Counted from the first letter of the stretch, positions 28,873 to 37,013 are shown. The stretch is DNA of 64,000 bases from Komagataeibacter xylinus (GCF_031081985.1 NZ_JARWSK010000006.1:124001-188000); one strand, 5' to 3'. Numbers and translations are program-made. The notes: generated by a model not told the origin, from the sequence alone.

Positions 28873-29092
28873 GGTAGGGCAGGATTTCGGAGCCGGATTC
28901 AATGGCGTGGCCGAGAACGGTCTCGACAAGAGTTGCAAGACCCTGCGCATCAAGCCGCGCGAGGATTACGCTCAGGTCATGCTTGTCAGCATCGGAAAGC
29001 TGGGGGGACTGGATGATGCGCCGTTCGATCGCCGCCTTCATGGCGTCGGTGGTGAAAGGCATGTCGATAATCTGGTCTTTGCTCATGGCCAT
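28847..29092 (-). CDS. Small soluble protein, unknown function
   Basis: An 81-residue protein of helical character with KDQIIDMPFTTDAMKAAIERRI, LSDADKHDLSVILARLDAQGL and ESGSEILPYLKRLGEKG. The start ATG 29092 is set by AGGAAA six bases upstream; ATG 29086 is also possible. Its 3' end overlaps the DUF2075 gene tail to tail. I recognise no family. Confidence 0.55.
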   Translation of the reverse strand: MAMSKDQIIDMPFTTDAMKAAIERRIIQSPQLSDADKHDLSVILARLDAQGLATLVETVLGHAIESGSEILPYLKRLGEKG

Positions 29093-29207
29093 CAATTTCC
29101 TGCATGGATAAAGGAAGTCAGGCCATGGTACGGGTTGCCGGTTTCCCGGCAACCACCCTGCACGCGATGCGGTTATGCGTTTGCCATGACAGGTGTCAGG
29201 CAGGCTT

Positions 29208-29396
29208 TCAGCCCTGTTCGGGCTGGTCCATGGAGGTCATGCGGTGCAGGCGCGCCGTTTGTGAAAAGCCACGCATTTCCTGTGCGATGCCCTGGCGCTC
29301 CAGCCGCCGCAGGCCCGTGGCATAGCCAATTTCCTGCTTGAGCTGGCCGAGCAGCATGTTGGTGCGACCGCGGAGCATCGTCTTGAAACGATCCAT
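29208..29396 (-). CDS. Small basic protein, unknown function
   Basis: A 62-residue basic protein with MDRFKTMLRGRTNMLLGQLKQEIGYATGLRRLERQG, probably one long amphipathic helix. The ribosome site AGGGGAGA before ATG 29396 is strong, which supports it as a real gene despite the size. Three TRATGCAT palindromes lie 65-118 bases upstream. No family is recognised. Confidence 0.55.
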   Translation of the reverse strand: MDRFKTMLRGRTNMLLGQLKQEIGYATGLRRLERQGIAQEMRGFSQTARLHRMTSMDQPEQG

Positions 29397-29724
29397 GTCA
29401 CGTCTCCCCTACAAAGATTTACAGAACAATGCTGCGTTGAACGCATGCCAGATAACAGCATGATGCATGGAGAAATGCAACGCCTAATGCATACCTGACA
29501 GACATTTAATGCATGAATGGAGGGAATGAACGGGGTTTGGCGCAAGAAACACGTGGAACACGCCGTCAACAGGATCAGGCGGGGCCGAGGGAGTGCAGCA
29601 TCTGATGCGATAGACGTTCCAAAAATTGTCTTATTGGTATAAAATTATTCGCAGAAAAAATCTTGTATCGGTCTTTATGAATAATGCGTGGGAGAAGCAA
29701 AAATATTAAATCCGCCATCCTCAT
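29397..29724. promoter_or_regulatory. Gene-free stretch with three spaced ATGCAT palindromes
   Basis: This stretch lies upstream of two divergent genes. It holds TRATGCAT at 29461-29468, 29485-29492 and 29507-29514, spaced by 24 and 22 bases (about two helical turns), a layout seen for cooperative operators. From 29585 on it becomes strongly AT-rich. An open frame on the minus strand at 29575-29799 has no ribosome site and is not called. Confidence 0.35.
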
Positions 29725-30032
29725 ATGAAAGACATTTCTGAACTGCCTGACATGATTGAGCGCATGCTCATGCAGGGAATTTCTTTTCTTGGAAAACATT
29801 ATGATTTTTCAAGTGAAAAAAGATGCTTAGGGCTTTTTATCCAAAATACAAGGCATCATTATTTGGCGGCTATCAGGAATATGAACGTAGCCGGGGCGTT
29901 ATGTTGTGTATAATCCGTTGCATGCTTGGGGATTTTGCTTTTGTAAGGCGCTACAAGAGCGATGAATACAAGACCATATGCCCTAAAATGACGGACGACC
30001 TGGACAAGATCATGGCGTATCTGCCCAGATGA
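29725..30032 (+). pseudogene. Small AT-rich gene split by a one-base frameshift at an A6 run
   Basis: From ATG 29725 the frame reads MKDISELPDMIERML and shifts out at an A6 run (29816-29821). One extra A there would join it to the frame that runs on from 29820 to the stop at 30030-30032, giving one protein of about 102 residues with CIIRCMLGDFAFVRRYKSDEY and KMTDDLDKIMAYLPR. In the second frame a TGA (29814-29816) lies just before the junction, so it has no natural upstream start of its own. It could be a decayed gene, a sequencing error in the run, or a gene switched by slippage. No family is recognised. Confidence 0.5.
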
Positions 30033-30311
30033 AAAAATCATGGCAGGAATAAAGGGTGCATCTCGATCTGAAAACACGTTTGAAATAACAGGGGCGCAAT
30101 CAGATCAACGGGGTTACGGCCCAACCTGATTTCAATGCCGGTCAGGCCTTGCATGCCCGTACAAAGGTAATGGGCGGCAGACCATGGGGGCATTATAACC
30201 GCGAAAGCCATCAGCCCTGGTGGGGTTCCTGTTCCGATCCATAGACCAGACTTGATTGTACAGGCAGATCTTTCATTGCTGCCTGATATTTCACGAAGAA
30301 AAGGTTTTCCC

Positions 30312-31613
30312 ATGCGCGTTTCTGGCTGGTTGGGTGGCAGTTTTCTGCCCGTTATGCTCCTTTGGGCGCCGGCCTTTGCGGCCCCGGCCTACCATCCCGG
30401 CTTTGCCTGCCCCCGGCCTGACGGGTCCGATGTTCTGGCTACGGCGATCTGTGCCGATCCTGCCATGGCGAAAGCCGAACTCGACCTTGAAAAAGTATTC
30501 TATGCCCATCGCGCCCAAGATGGGGCAGGAGCCTATCCGGCCATCAAGGCGCAGGCCATTGCTTATGCTACCGCAGTGCGTAACGCATGCGGCATTCCGG
30601 CAGAGGGCACGCCGGGCGCGGTCCTGCCATCGGGTGCAGATTCATGCTACGTGAAAGTAACGGAGCAGCATGCTGGCGAGTGGGCAAAGTCACTGAGCGG
30701 CGTCTATGCGCAGGAAGCCGCGCGCGATATCGACCTGCATATTGCCCTGCAGCAGAAGCTCATTAATGCCGGGTATGCGTCCTCTCCCATGCTTGCGGCT
30801 GATGGCATTTACGGCGAGGGCACGCGCACGGCCATCAAAAGCTGGCAGGCCGCCTATGGGGATGACCAGACGGGCGTTATTTCAGATGCTGAAGTGCCAC
30901 ATATCGAGAAGCTTGGCGTCTCGCGTGCCGTGCGCTGGGCCAGTCAGCCGCCCGAACCCTCCCTGAGCAGCGATACGAATGCGCCGCCCCTGCTGCGTAT
31001 CTTCCAGTTGGACATGCTGGGCATCCAGCGCCCTTTTCTTGAGCAGATTACGGGGATAGCCAAATATGTGAACCACTATGCCGACAAGACCACAACTTAT
31101 ACTTACATAATAAAAGGCTGCGAACTGACCGCCTATGAACAGGGCGACCAGATTCAGGGCTACGGGCTGAAGGTGACCCCGGCCTGTTCGGTGCCGCTGA
31201 CGCCGTTCATCCAGAACTCAACCCCCTCAGTGGCCGAACTGACAATGGGCGACATGAGCGCCGCGCTGGACGGCAGTGCCCGGCCGGTGGCTGACTGCCT
31301 TGAAAGCTGCGGTAACGCCACTGACCCCAATATCGGGTTGATGAAGCAGGGATCGCATGCCGAGGATTACGTGAATATTGAGGTTTATGCCCCGATAATA
31401 GATGAAACGGCCCTTAATGCTGCATCAAACTGGCAGAATGCACTCAGGAAGCACGAAACCGACGATGATATCGTGAAGGGCAAGTTCAACTGCGATGGCA
31501 GATACGCTACCGAGGGGCTTCATGCCATGCGCGATGTCGGGGTAAAGGAGATTTTTGTAGGCAGGGGAGAGTCGGTTATTGGCCAGGACATCAATGGGCA
31601 GTGCGGTCAGTAA
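30312..31613 (+). CDS. Secreted protein with LprI-like and peptidoglycan-binding domains
   Basis: A 433-residue protein with a Sec signal peptide (core at residues 6-20, AFA-AP cleavage near 24). Residues 30-120 resemble the LprI/DUF1311 lysozyme-inhibitor type region: FACPRPDGSDVLATAIC, then a helical stretch and a second Cys pair. Residues about 155-200 look like a PG_binding_1 repeat, with ADGIYGEGTRTAIKSWQAAYG. The C-terminal half, about 210-433, has several Cys and no recognised domain. ATG 30312 begins the signal peptide. Likely periplasmic and in contact with the cell wall; the rest is unknown. Confidence 0.65.
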   Translation: MRVSGWLGGSFLPVMLLWAPAFAAPAYHPGFACPRPDGSDVLATAICADPAMAKAELDLEKVFYAHRAQDGAGAYPAIKAQAIAYATAVRNACGIPAEGTPGAVLPSGADSCYVKVTEQHAGEWAKSLSGVYAQEAARDIDLHIALQQKLINAGYASSPMLAADGIYGEGTRTAIKSWQAAYGDDQTGVISDAEVPHIEKLGVSRAVRWASQPPEPSLSSDTNAPPLLRIFQLDMLGIQRPFLEQITGIAKYVNHYADKTTTYTYIIKGCELTAYEQGDQIQGYGLKVTPACSVPLTPFIQNSTPSVAELTMGDMSAALDGSARPVADCLESCGNATDPNIGLMKQGSHAEDYVNIEVYAPIIDETALNAASNWQNALRKHETDDDIVKGKFNCDGRYATEGLHAMRDVGVKEIFVGRGESVIGQDINGQCGQ

Positions 31614-32122
31614 AAGAAGATCCCGGCATTGTCTCTTAATGCCTGTGTCTGGAAGTAACTACGCATGCTATCATGGTCTTGTTACTATGTTTTTGCTAGG
31701 ATGTTCTTGTTAAAGTCAGCCGTGCCATTTCTTTTTTATATGGTTTGTTGCTTTTTTACTATTTTATAGACTATTTAAAAACAACGTATTGATAAGAAAT
31801 GATAAAAGTTTTTGGGTACCGCCTTTTTTCAAAAAGGCGGCTTTCTTCAAAGCTTCTGAGAAAAGCTTCACCAAAAACGTCCTTATGATTGCTGGATGTT
31901 TTTCGGGTTCACTTTTCAAACGGCCTCTTATCAAGTGATCAGAAACATCTGGTCTTTGCAAAATCCATTCGCTGACGTCACCTCTGGCTGATTGCCCATG
32001 GACCATTCAGGGCAAAATCACAGGCAGTATGAAATTTCCAGCATGGCAAGCACCGGCGGAGGCGGTGCGCGCAGATGAGCGGGCACGCGCAGCTGGTGAG
32101 AATAGATCGGCTCACTCTCTTA
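31614..32122. other. Gene-free stretch containing repeat copy D
   Basis: About 510 bases without a supportable gene. The first 160 bases are AT-rich and featureless, repeat copy D fills 31774-31888, and the remaining 230 bases up to the stop of the DUF3429-like gene show no codon pattern or signal that I can support. Confidence 0.6.
31774..31888. repeat. AT-rich intergenic hairpin repeat, copy D
   Basis: The fullest copy. It starts with TTTAAAAACAACG and ATTGATAAGAAATGATAAAAG, then AGTTTTTGGGTACCGCC. A 10-bp perfect hairpin follows (31819-31828 against 31831-31840, TC loop), then an AAGCTTC/GAAAAGCTTC pair and the ending TTCACCAAAAAC. The start matches copy C and the end matches copy A. It lies between two convergent genes and the hairpin can act as a terminator. 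Confidence 0.6.
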
Positions 32123-32626
32123 TTACGGAGCGCTCCGGCGCGCGCGATCATCGTGTTCCGGCTTGATCTGGCCAAGCAGGGCAATCAGGCCGGATGCTAC
32201 CATAAGCTGCAGCGGGCGCAGGCGCAGGAAAAAACGCGGTAGCCTGTTCCTGCGCGCCAGGTACAGGTCGCCGCCCAGCGTGGCCAGCATGCCCGGCGCG
32301 GCGAGCCGCCACGCGGCCTGAGGCGGCAGGATCATGATGCCCAGCCCCATGAAGTGCATGGCCAGAAAGATAATCGGATCGGACAGTTGCGGCCCGCGCG
32401 GGTTGTAGAAACTTGCCCCTCGATGCACCCCGCCAAAAAAGCAGAACAACCCTGCCACCCACATGCGCGCAAAGCTGAGCACCAGGGGTGCAAGTGGCCG
32501 GGGCACCATCCGCACGCCTATCAGGCACACCCCCAGCATGGCGACTGCAGCCCAGCCCAGTAGCCCGTCTTCGAGTGGGGTGCGGGTGGCGGTGGCTTCG
32601 CATCCGTCATGAATCCGTACCGTCAT
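32123..32626 (-). CDS. DUF3429-like membrane protein
   Basis: A 167-residue protein with four or five hydrophobic segments. The stretch FARMWVAGLFCFFGGVHRGASF, with Gly-Gly-x-His-Arg-Gly, resembles the conserved region of DUF3429 proteins, and a QLSDPIIFLAMHFMG segment follows. The function of this family is unknown. ATG 32626 overlaps the stop of the upstream gene (ATGA), so the two membrane proteins are probably co-translated. Confidence 0.65.
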   Translation of the reverse strand: MTVRIHDGCEATATRTPLEDGLLGWAAVAMLGVCLIGVRMVPRPLAPLVLSFARMWVAGLFCFFGGVHRGASFYNPRGPQLSDPIIFLAMHFMGLGIMILPPQAAWRLAAPGMLATLGGDLYLARRNRLPRFFLRLRPLQLMVASGLIALLGQIKPEHDDRARRSAP

Positions 32627-33084
32627 GACCGGGTCGCCCCCGCATCGGCCCCGCGCCTGCGCGCGCCCACCGCCATGCCGATGACCATAGAGAGATAGAC
32701 CAGCGCCATCCTCCGTGGCGCCATGACCAACTCCCACCCCGGCGTAAAACGTTTGGGCGTGGCCTTGTAATCCACCATATAGGCAACCGGACCGAGGGCT
32801 GCGGTTACCACCAGCCTGCGCATAAGCCGCGGCTGACTACCCAGCGCCCTGTCATACAGCCATGACCAGAACAGGGTGGCGGCCGTATTGGTGGCCAGCC
32901 CCACAAGGGCGGCCCGCGTGCCCGGCTGGTTCATATGGGCGGCTTTGTCACCATAAAGCCAGTGCGCGGTGCAGTTTATGCCCGGCCCATACGCGCCCGT
33001 CTGCCTGCGGGCCTGTACCATGGCCATGCCCGATGACATGACGGACCCCAGGAAGGTAATCTTGAGTAGGCGCGGTATTGCCAT
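32623..33084 (-). CDS. Small membrane protein, unknown function
   Basis: A 153-residue protein with three or four hydrophobic segments and conserved-looking polar stretches such as GAYGPGINCTAHWLYGD, MVDYKATPKRFTPGWELV and APRRMALVYLSMVIGMAVG. I recall similar proteins of unknown function in Proteobacteria, with the DYKATPKR stretch. It is the first gene of a two-gene unit with the DUF3429-like gene. Confidence 0.65.
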   Translation of the reverse strand: MAIPRLLKITFLGSVMSSGMAMVQARRQTGAYGPGINCTAHWLYGDKAAHMNQPGTRAALVGLATNTAATLFWSWLYDRALGSQPRLMRRLVVTAALGPVAYMVDYKATPKRFTPGWELVMAPRRMALVYLSMVIGMAVGARRRGADAGATRS

Positions 33085-33495
33085 GAGAGGATGCCCTGAA
33101 CTGCGTGTAACGGAAATGCCATGAGGTATTCCAGAGGCAACGCAGCCCTGTCTGCCCCGTTTCTATCATGCTGCCTGCATCTGCCCTGCCTGGGATGCAT
33201 GGCCCATGCTGCAAATTATGTTATTACGAGCCCATAACACATATTTTTTATATGTATAAATAATAGGCTTATTTATTTCAATAATGAATGTGATGGTTCG
33301 AAATTTTAGAGAAAACCGCGAATTCTTATTGTAATTAGGTGTCACATGCTCAGCATGCGATTTCCTAGATTTCTGAAAAATCGATTAGGTATGCACAAAA
33401 CGCATACAAGACATAAAGTGACATCAGAATACATCGTTATTATATATCCGCGATACATCTTTAAATGCATATATATTACAAGAGGTTATGAAATA
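33085..33495. promoter_or_regulatory. AT-rich region upstream of the H-NOX gene
   Basis: About 410 bases between divergent genes. From 33215 on the sequence is strongly AT-rich. An inverted repeat TGTTAT/ATAACA with a nine-base spacer (33219-33239) lies between the two promoters' expected places. An open frame from 33346 runs into the H-NOX gene but its first 50 residues lack codon sense. AGAGG stands about ten bases before the chosen H-NOX start. The base composition is unlike the genes on either side. Confidence 0.4.
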
Positions 33496-34026
33496 ATGAA
33501 GGGTATTGTTTTTAATATTCTGGAAGAGGTCGTGGAAAAGAACCACGGCGCGGAAGCATGGGATACCCTGCTGGAGGCCGCCAATGTCAGCGGCACCTAT
33601 ACTTCGCTGGGCAGCTACCCCGATGCGGAAATGCAGGCGCTGATAGTAGCAGCTTCAAAGCATTTGGGTATTACGCCGGCTGAATTGCTGCACAGCTTCG
33701 GGCGGGATGCCATGCCCATCCTCAAGCAACGCTATCCGGAACTGTTCAGGACGCATCCCAATTCGCGCAGCTTTATCCTGAGCGTGAACAGCATCATCCA
33801 TCCCGAAGTGCGAAAGCTCTATCCCGGCGCGATGTGTCCGTATTTCCACATGAAGGAAAACGATGATGGCACGCTGGACATGACCTACAGTTCCGAACGC
33901 CACCTGATCGACCTGGCGCAGGGCTTTGTGCTCGGTGCGGCCGATGTGTTTGGCGACAGGGTTGAAGTCGAGCGTTTCCCACCCGGATCTGGCAAGGAAA
34001 ACATGCTGCGGGTGAAGTGGCTATGA
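33496..34026 (+). CDS. hnoX: H-NOX heme nitric oxide/oxygen sensor
   Basis: A 176-residue stand-alone heme sensor. The residues that define H-NOX are at their standard positions: proximal His102 (IIHPEVRKLYP), Pro115 against the heme (MCPYF), and the Y131-x-S133-x-R135 motif (YSSER) that holds the heme propionates. Length and MKGIVFNILEEVVEKNHG start are typical. No distal-pocket Tyr is obvious by eye, which would favour NO over O2 binding, but this needs structural alignment. The stop overlaps the ATG of the GGDEF-EAL gene (ATGA), so sensor and effector are made together. Confidence 0.93.
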   Translation: MKGIVFNILEEVVEKNHGAEAWDTLLEAANVSGTYTSLGSYPDAEMQALIVAASKHLGITPAELLHSFGRDAMPILKQRYPELFRTHPNSRSFILSVNSIIHPEVRKLYPGAMCPYFHMKENDDGTLDMTYSSERHLIDLAQGFVLGAADVFGDRVEVERFPPGSGKENMLRVKWL

Positions 34027-35921
34027 CCATCAATTCTGGACCGGAGTCAGAAGTAACGGATTATGAAGCCCTGTACCGCCGCATCCGCCGCCGTTATGAG
34101 CGCGAACGCGAAGTGCGCATGGAAGCTGAACGCATCGCGGAGGACGGGTTGAGCCAGCTGTATGCGCGTAATCGCCAGCAGGCCTTGATGGAGGCGGTTG
34201 CCGCCCAGGCCAATAGTGGTCTTTCAGTGGAGGACATCGTCCGCTTTGCTTTTTCGCAGGCCTGCGAGATGGGGCCATGGTGCATGGCACTGGCATGGTT
34301 GCCGGACAGTAAGGGCAGCGGCCGGGTGTTCCGTCTGGCCAGCCATCTTTCCGGGCATGAGAATGCGGCTGCCGGCCGTGCACTGCCTACCGGGTCTGAC
34401 AATGCGCTATTGCCCAGCATCTGCTCACGTTTGCAGATCGAGTCAGCGCCTCTGTGGCTCGTGGGTGAGGGTACCCGCTCAGGCATGCAGACCGTACTGA
34501 TGGTACCGGTCATGGTGAGTGGCCGCATGGCGATGGTGCTGGAATTCGATGCCCTGTCGCGCCACGAAAGCGATCCCTATACGCTGGCCATGTTCTCCAA
34601 CATCGCGCGACAGCTGTCTCATGTACTCGAACGGCGGGAGACCGCCGACCTCCTGCGCCACGAGGCCACGCATGATGCGCTGACCGGCCTGCCCAACCGC
34701 AAGGCTTTTCTTGCGCGGCTGGATGCCATCATGGAGCGCGACCGGAAAGCTGGCCACGATCATGCGGTAATGTTCATCGACCTGGACAAGTTCAAGATGG
34801 TGAACGATAGCTTCGGCCATCATGCAGGCGACATGTTCCTGATCGAGATCGTCAACCGTCTGCGCCGCGTGTTCGATACCGAGGAGAACTGCTTTATCGC
34901 CCGTCTGGGCGGTGACGAATTTACCGCCATCATGACCGGCCCGCGCGACCAAGCCGGCCTTGAGAAGATCGGTGCGCGCATCTGTCAGGAACTGGAGGCG
35001 GAAATGGTGATTGATGGGCATCACCTGCAGCCTTCCGCCAGTATCGGCATTGTCACGTCCGATCACGATCATAAATCCTCGGCTGATATCGTGCGCGATG
35101 CCGATCTCGCCATGTATGAAGCCAAGCGTCGTGGTGGCGACCGGGTTATCCTGTTTACACCCGACCTGCTGGCACGCATGCACCACGCGCTTATCTTGCA
35201 GGGTGAATTGCCCGATGCGCTGGAACGCAACGAGTTTTTGCTGCATTACCAGCCCATCGTGGATGTGCAGGGTGGACGTGTGGTAGGGCATGAGGCCCTG
35301 CTGCGCTGGCGTGACCGGCGCGGCGTGCTGCATGACCCGGCGGCCTTTATCCGCAATGCAGAAGAAACAGGTCTGATCGTTCCTATTGGCAACTGGGTGC
35401 TGGAACAGGCGCTGCGCCATGTTGTGGCCTTCAACCGTGACCAGGCGCCGGGGTATGAAATCGCAGCCCATATCAATCTGAGCGCGAACCAGCTTCGCCA
35501 GCCCGACATGCCGCGACAGGTACGCGAACTGCTGGCCATAACCGGTGCGAAGGCTGAATGGATTGTACTGGAAGTAACCGAGGACGCCTTGCTGCCGGAT
35601 ATGGACGCATCCGTCCGCCATCTTGCCGCCTTGCGCGGTGCAGGCGCACGGATTGCGATCAACAGCTTTGGTGGCGGCCGCAGTTCGCTCTCGCATCTCG
35701 GCATCATGCCGTTTGACATCATCAAGACCGACCGTGGCTTCGTGAAAACCATGGACACCCATGGCCATACGGTGGATGTGCTGCGCCTTATGGCCGATCT
35801 GGGCAAAAGGCTGGACAAAACGGTTATTATCGAGGGGGTGGAGACGCAGGCTGAACAGGACCAGCTACGGACGTTGGGTTTTCGTTATATGCAGGGCTTC
35901 CATATCGGTCGTCCAGCCTGA
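34023..35921 (+). CDS. GAF-GGDEF-EAL c-di-GMP protein, partner of H-NOX
   Basis: A 632-residue cytoplasmic protein. A basic coiled coil fills about residues 8-45, a GAF-like domain about 50-195, GGDEF about 215-370 and EAL about 385-632. The GGDEF motif is intact (296-300, RLGGDEF) and there is no RxxD inhibition site before it, so diguanylate cyclase activity is expected. In the EAL half, EAL is present (424-426), as are the INLS Asn, the EVTE Glu, an IKTD motif and EGVE. The DDFG motif reads NSFG (547-550), so both Asp that hold the second metal are gone and phosphodiesterase activity is probably lost or weak. H-NOX very likely controls it. In cellulose-forming acetic acid bacteria c-di-GMP activates cellulose synthase. 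Confidence 0.92.
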   Translation: MTINSGPESEVTDYEALYRRIRRRYEREREVRMEAERIAEDGLSQLYARNRQQALMEAVAAQANSGLSVEDIVRFAFSQACEMGPWCMALAWLPDSKGSGRVFRLASHLSGHENAAAGRALPTGSDNALLPSICSRLQIESAPLWLVGEGTRSGMQTVLMVPVMVSGRMAMVLEFDALSRHESDPYTLAMFSNIARQLSHVLERRETADLLRHEATHDALTGLPNRKAFLARLDAIMERDRKAGHDHAVMFIDLDKFKMVNDSFGHHAGDMFLIEIVNRLRRVFDTEENCFIARLGGDEFTAIMTGPRDQAGLEKIGARICQELEAEMVIDGHHLQPSASIGIVTSDHDHKSSADIVRDADLAMYEAKRRGGDRVILFTPDLLARMHHALILQGELPDALERNEFLLHYQPIVDVQGGRVVGHEALLRWRDRRGVLHDPAAFIRNAEETGLIVPIGNWVLEQALRHVVAFNRDQAPGYEIAAHINLSANQLRQPDMPRQVRELLAITGAKAEWIVLEVTEDALLPDMDASVRHLAALRGAGARIAINSFGGGRSSLSHLGIMPFDIIKTDRGFVKTMDTHGHTVDVLRLMADLGKRLDKTVIIEGVETQAEQDQLRTLGFRYMQGFHIGRPA

Positions 35922-36201
35922 CGTCACGCGGCCGGCATGCCAGGAAAGGATTGTCGGTCGTGTTCGCTATGGCATCTTCAAACCGGACCTGCCATGGCGG
36001 GGTATTTTCGCAACTTAGGCACAGTTTTTAAGCTGGTCCCAGCTGATTCATGTGGGCCAGTATGACCGGAATCGGACGTTGTGCCAGATGCGATGACAAG
36101 CCGCACCGCAGGGTCATGCATCAGGCGGATATGACCTTTGCTGGTCAATCTGCTGCGCCAGCCTTTGGCTTAAGCCTGCGTGATCAGTTTGCATATATAG
36201 C
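35922..36201. other. Gene-free stretch before the integration scar
   Basis: About 280 bases with no supportable gene after the c-di-GMP gene. Some GC-rich stretches may be decayed coding DNA on the minus strand, but I cannot name a parent. This is probably the chromosomal side of old insertions. Confidence 0.4.
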
Positions 36202-36384
36202 TTATGCCGCCACGTCCTGCGGGCGGTAGGCGGTCAGATAAGCTTCAAGGGTCAGTTCCGTAGTGGGGCGGCCACGCTTGGCAGCGATGTCGACCCATTT
36301 GCGCTTCGCGCGGCCGTAATCCCCCAGTTCCTGCATCAGCGGAGACCACGCCCGGTGATCCTCGACCAGATCCGCGCGAGGGGA
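36202..36384 (-). pseudogene. C-terminal remnant of an unknown gene
   Basis: The frame ends at TAA 36204-36202 and reads about 57 residues with good codon sense: LVEDHRAWSPLMQELGDY, then KRKWVDIAAKRGRP and LEAYLTAYRPQ. It has no start; at about 36380 it runs head-on into the integrase remnant, so its front was lost in a rearrangement. I do not recognise the parent; a mobile-element protein is likely from the position. Confidence 0.5.
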
Positions 36385-36828
36385 TTTATGTTGTCCAGCT
36401 CAAGACCAATGCACCGGTCTGGATTCCGCTGCATGAGCAGGGCAGGCGGCTGCTAGACACAATGCCCCGACACAACGTCGAGACAATCCTGACCCGGGCA
36501 GGCGGCAGGCCATGGAAGATCGATCATTTTCGGCACGAGATGGGCGCGCAGATCCGCGCGGCAGGCCTGTCTGGCATCGTCACGCATGGGCTGAGAACAA
36601 CGGCGGCGAAGTGGATGGCTGAGGCCGGGTGCTCTGAACGCGAGATCATGGCCATCACCGGCCATGATCAGCCGCTACGTGCGTGAGGCAAGCCAGAAGC
36701 GCCGCGCGCAGAGCGCCGCAACAAAGGTCTCCCGATACCGTTTGGAACAGGGGAGTGCTACAACAGGGGAGGGCGGAGTGCTAAAACCGCAAGTTACCGG
36801 ATCCGGCAACGGGCCTGAAAAAGCATAA
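36381..36828 (+). pseudogene. Phage-type tyrosine integrase, truncated and frameshifted
   Basis: Only the C-terminal catalytic part is left. The frame from about 36381 reads GIYVVQLKTNAPVWIPLHEQG and then HGLRTTAAKWMAEAG with EIMAITGH, the HxLR...GH boxes of tyrosine recombinases. After GH the frame breaks near 36664; the continuing frame reads MISRYVREASQKRRAQSA, holding the catalytic Tyr region, and stops at 36826-36828. So a small deletion removed a few residues and shifted the frame, and the N-terminal half is missing. It ends 30 bases from the tRNA 3' end, as integrases of tRNA-inserted elements do. Confidence 0.8.
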
Positions 36829-36857
36829 AAATGTAGGGAAATCAATCCTAACGCAGA

Positions 36858-36903
36858 TGGTAGCGGTGGACGGATTTGAACCGCCGACCAAGGGATTATG
36901 ATT
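36858..36903 (-). other. 3' part of a tRNA gene (CAT anticodon), probable attachment site
   Basis: On the minus strand this reads an anticodon loop with CAT (36900-36898), the 3' half of the anticodon stem, a variable loop, a T-arm with TTCAAAT loop, the acceptor strand CACCGCT and ACCA. The 5' half of the tRNA is absent: before the loop the sequence turns AT-rich and unrelated. So it is not a working tRNA but the segment duplicated when an element inserts in a tRNA gene, most like elongator tRNA-Met. It marks the prophage end; an intact copy should lie beyond position 64000. Confidence 0.75.
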
Positions 36904-37013
36904 TTCCTATTTTCCCCATGAAATCAAAGACGTTGGTCAAAAACTGTCCATATGCAGCACACCGTAGAATCACGAGTCGTTAGAAGATTGACTAACGCTG
37001 TCTACGATTCGAA

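Noticed and set aside
29575-29799. 74-codon minus-strand frame
   Set aside because: No ribosome site, AT-rich chance frame overlapping the split gene and the palindrome region.
36858-36903. Functional tRNA gene
   Set aside because: Only the part from anticodon loop to CCA is present; D-arm and 5' acceptor strand are missing.
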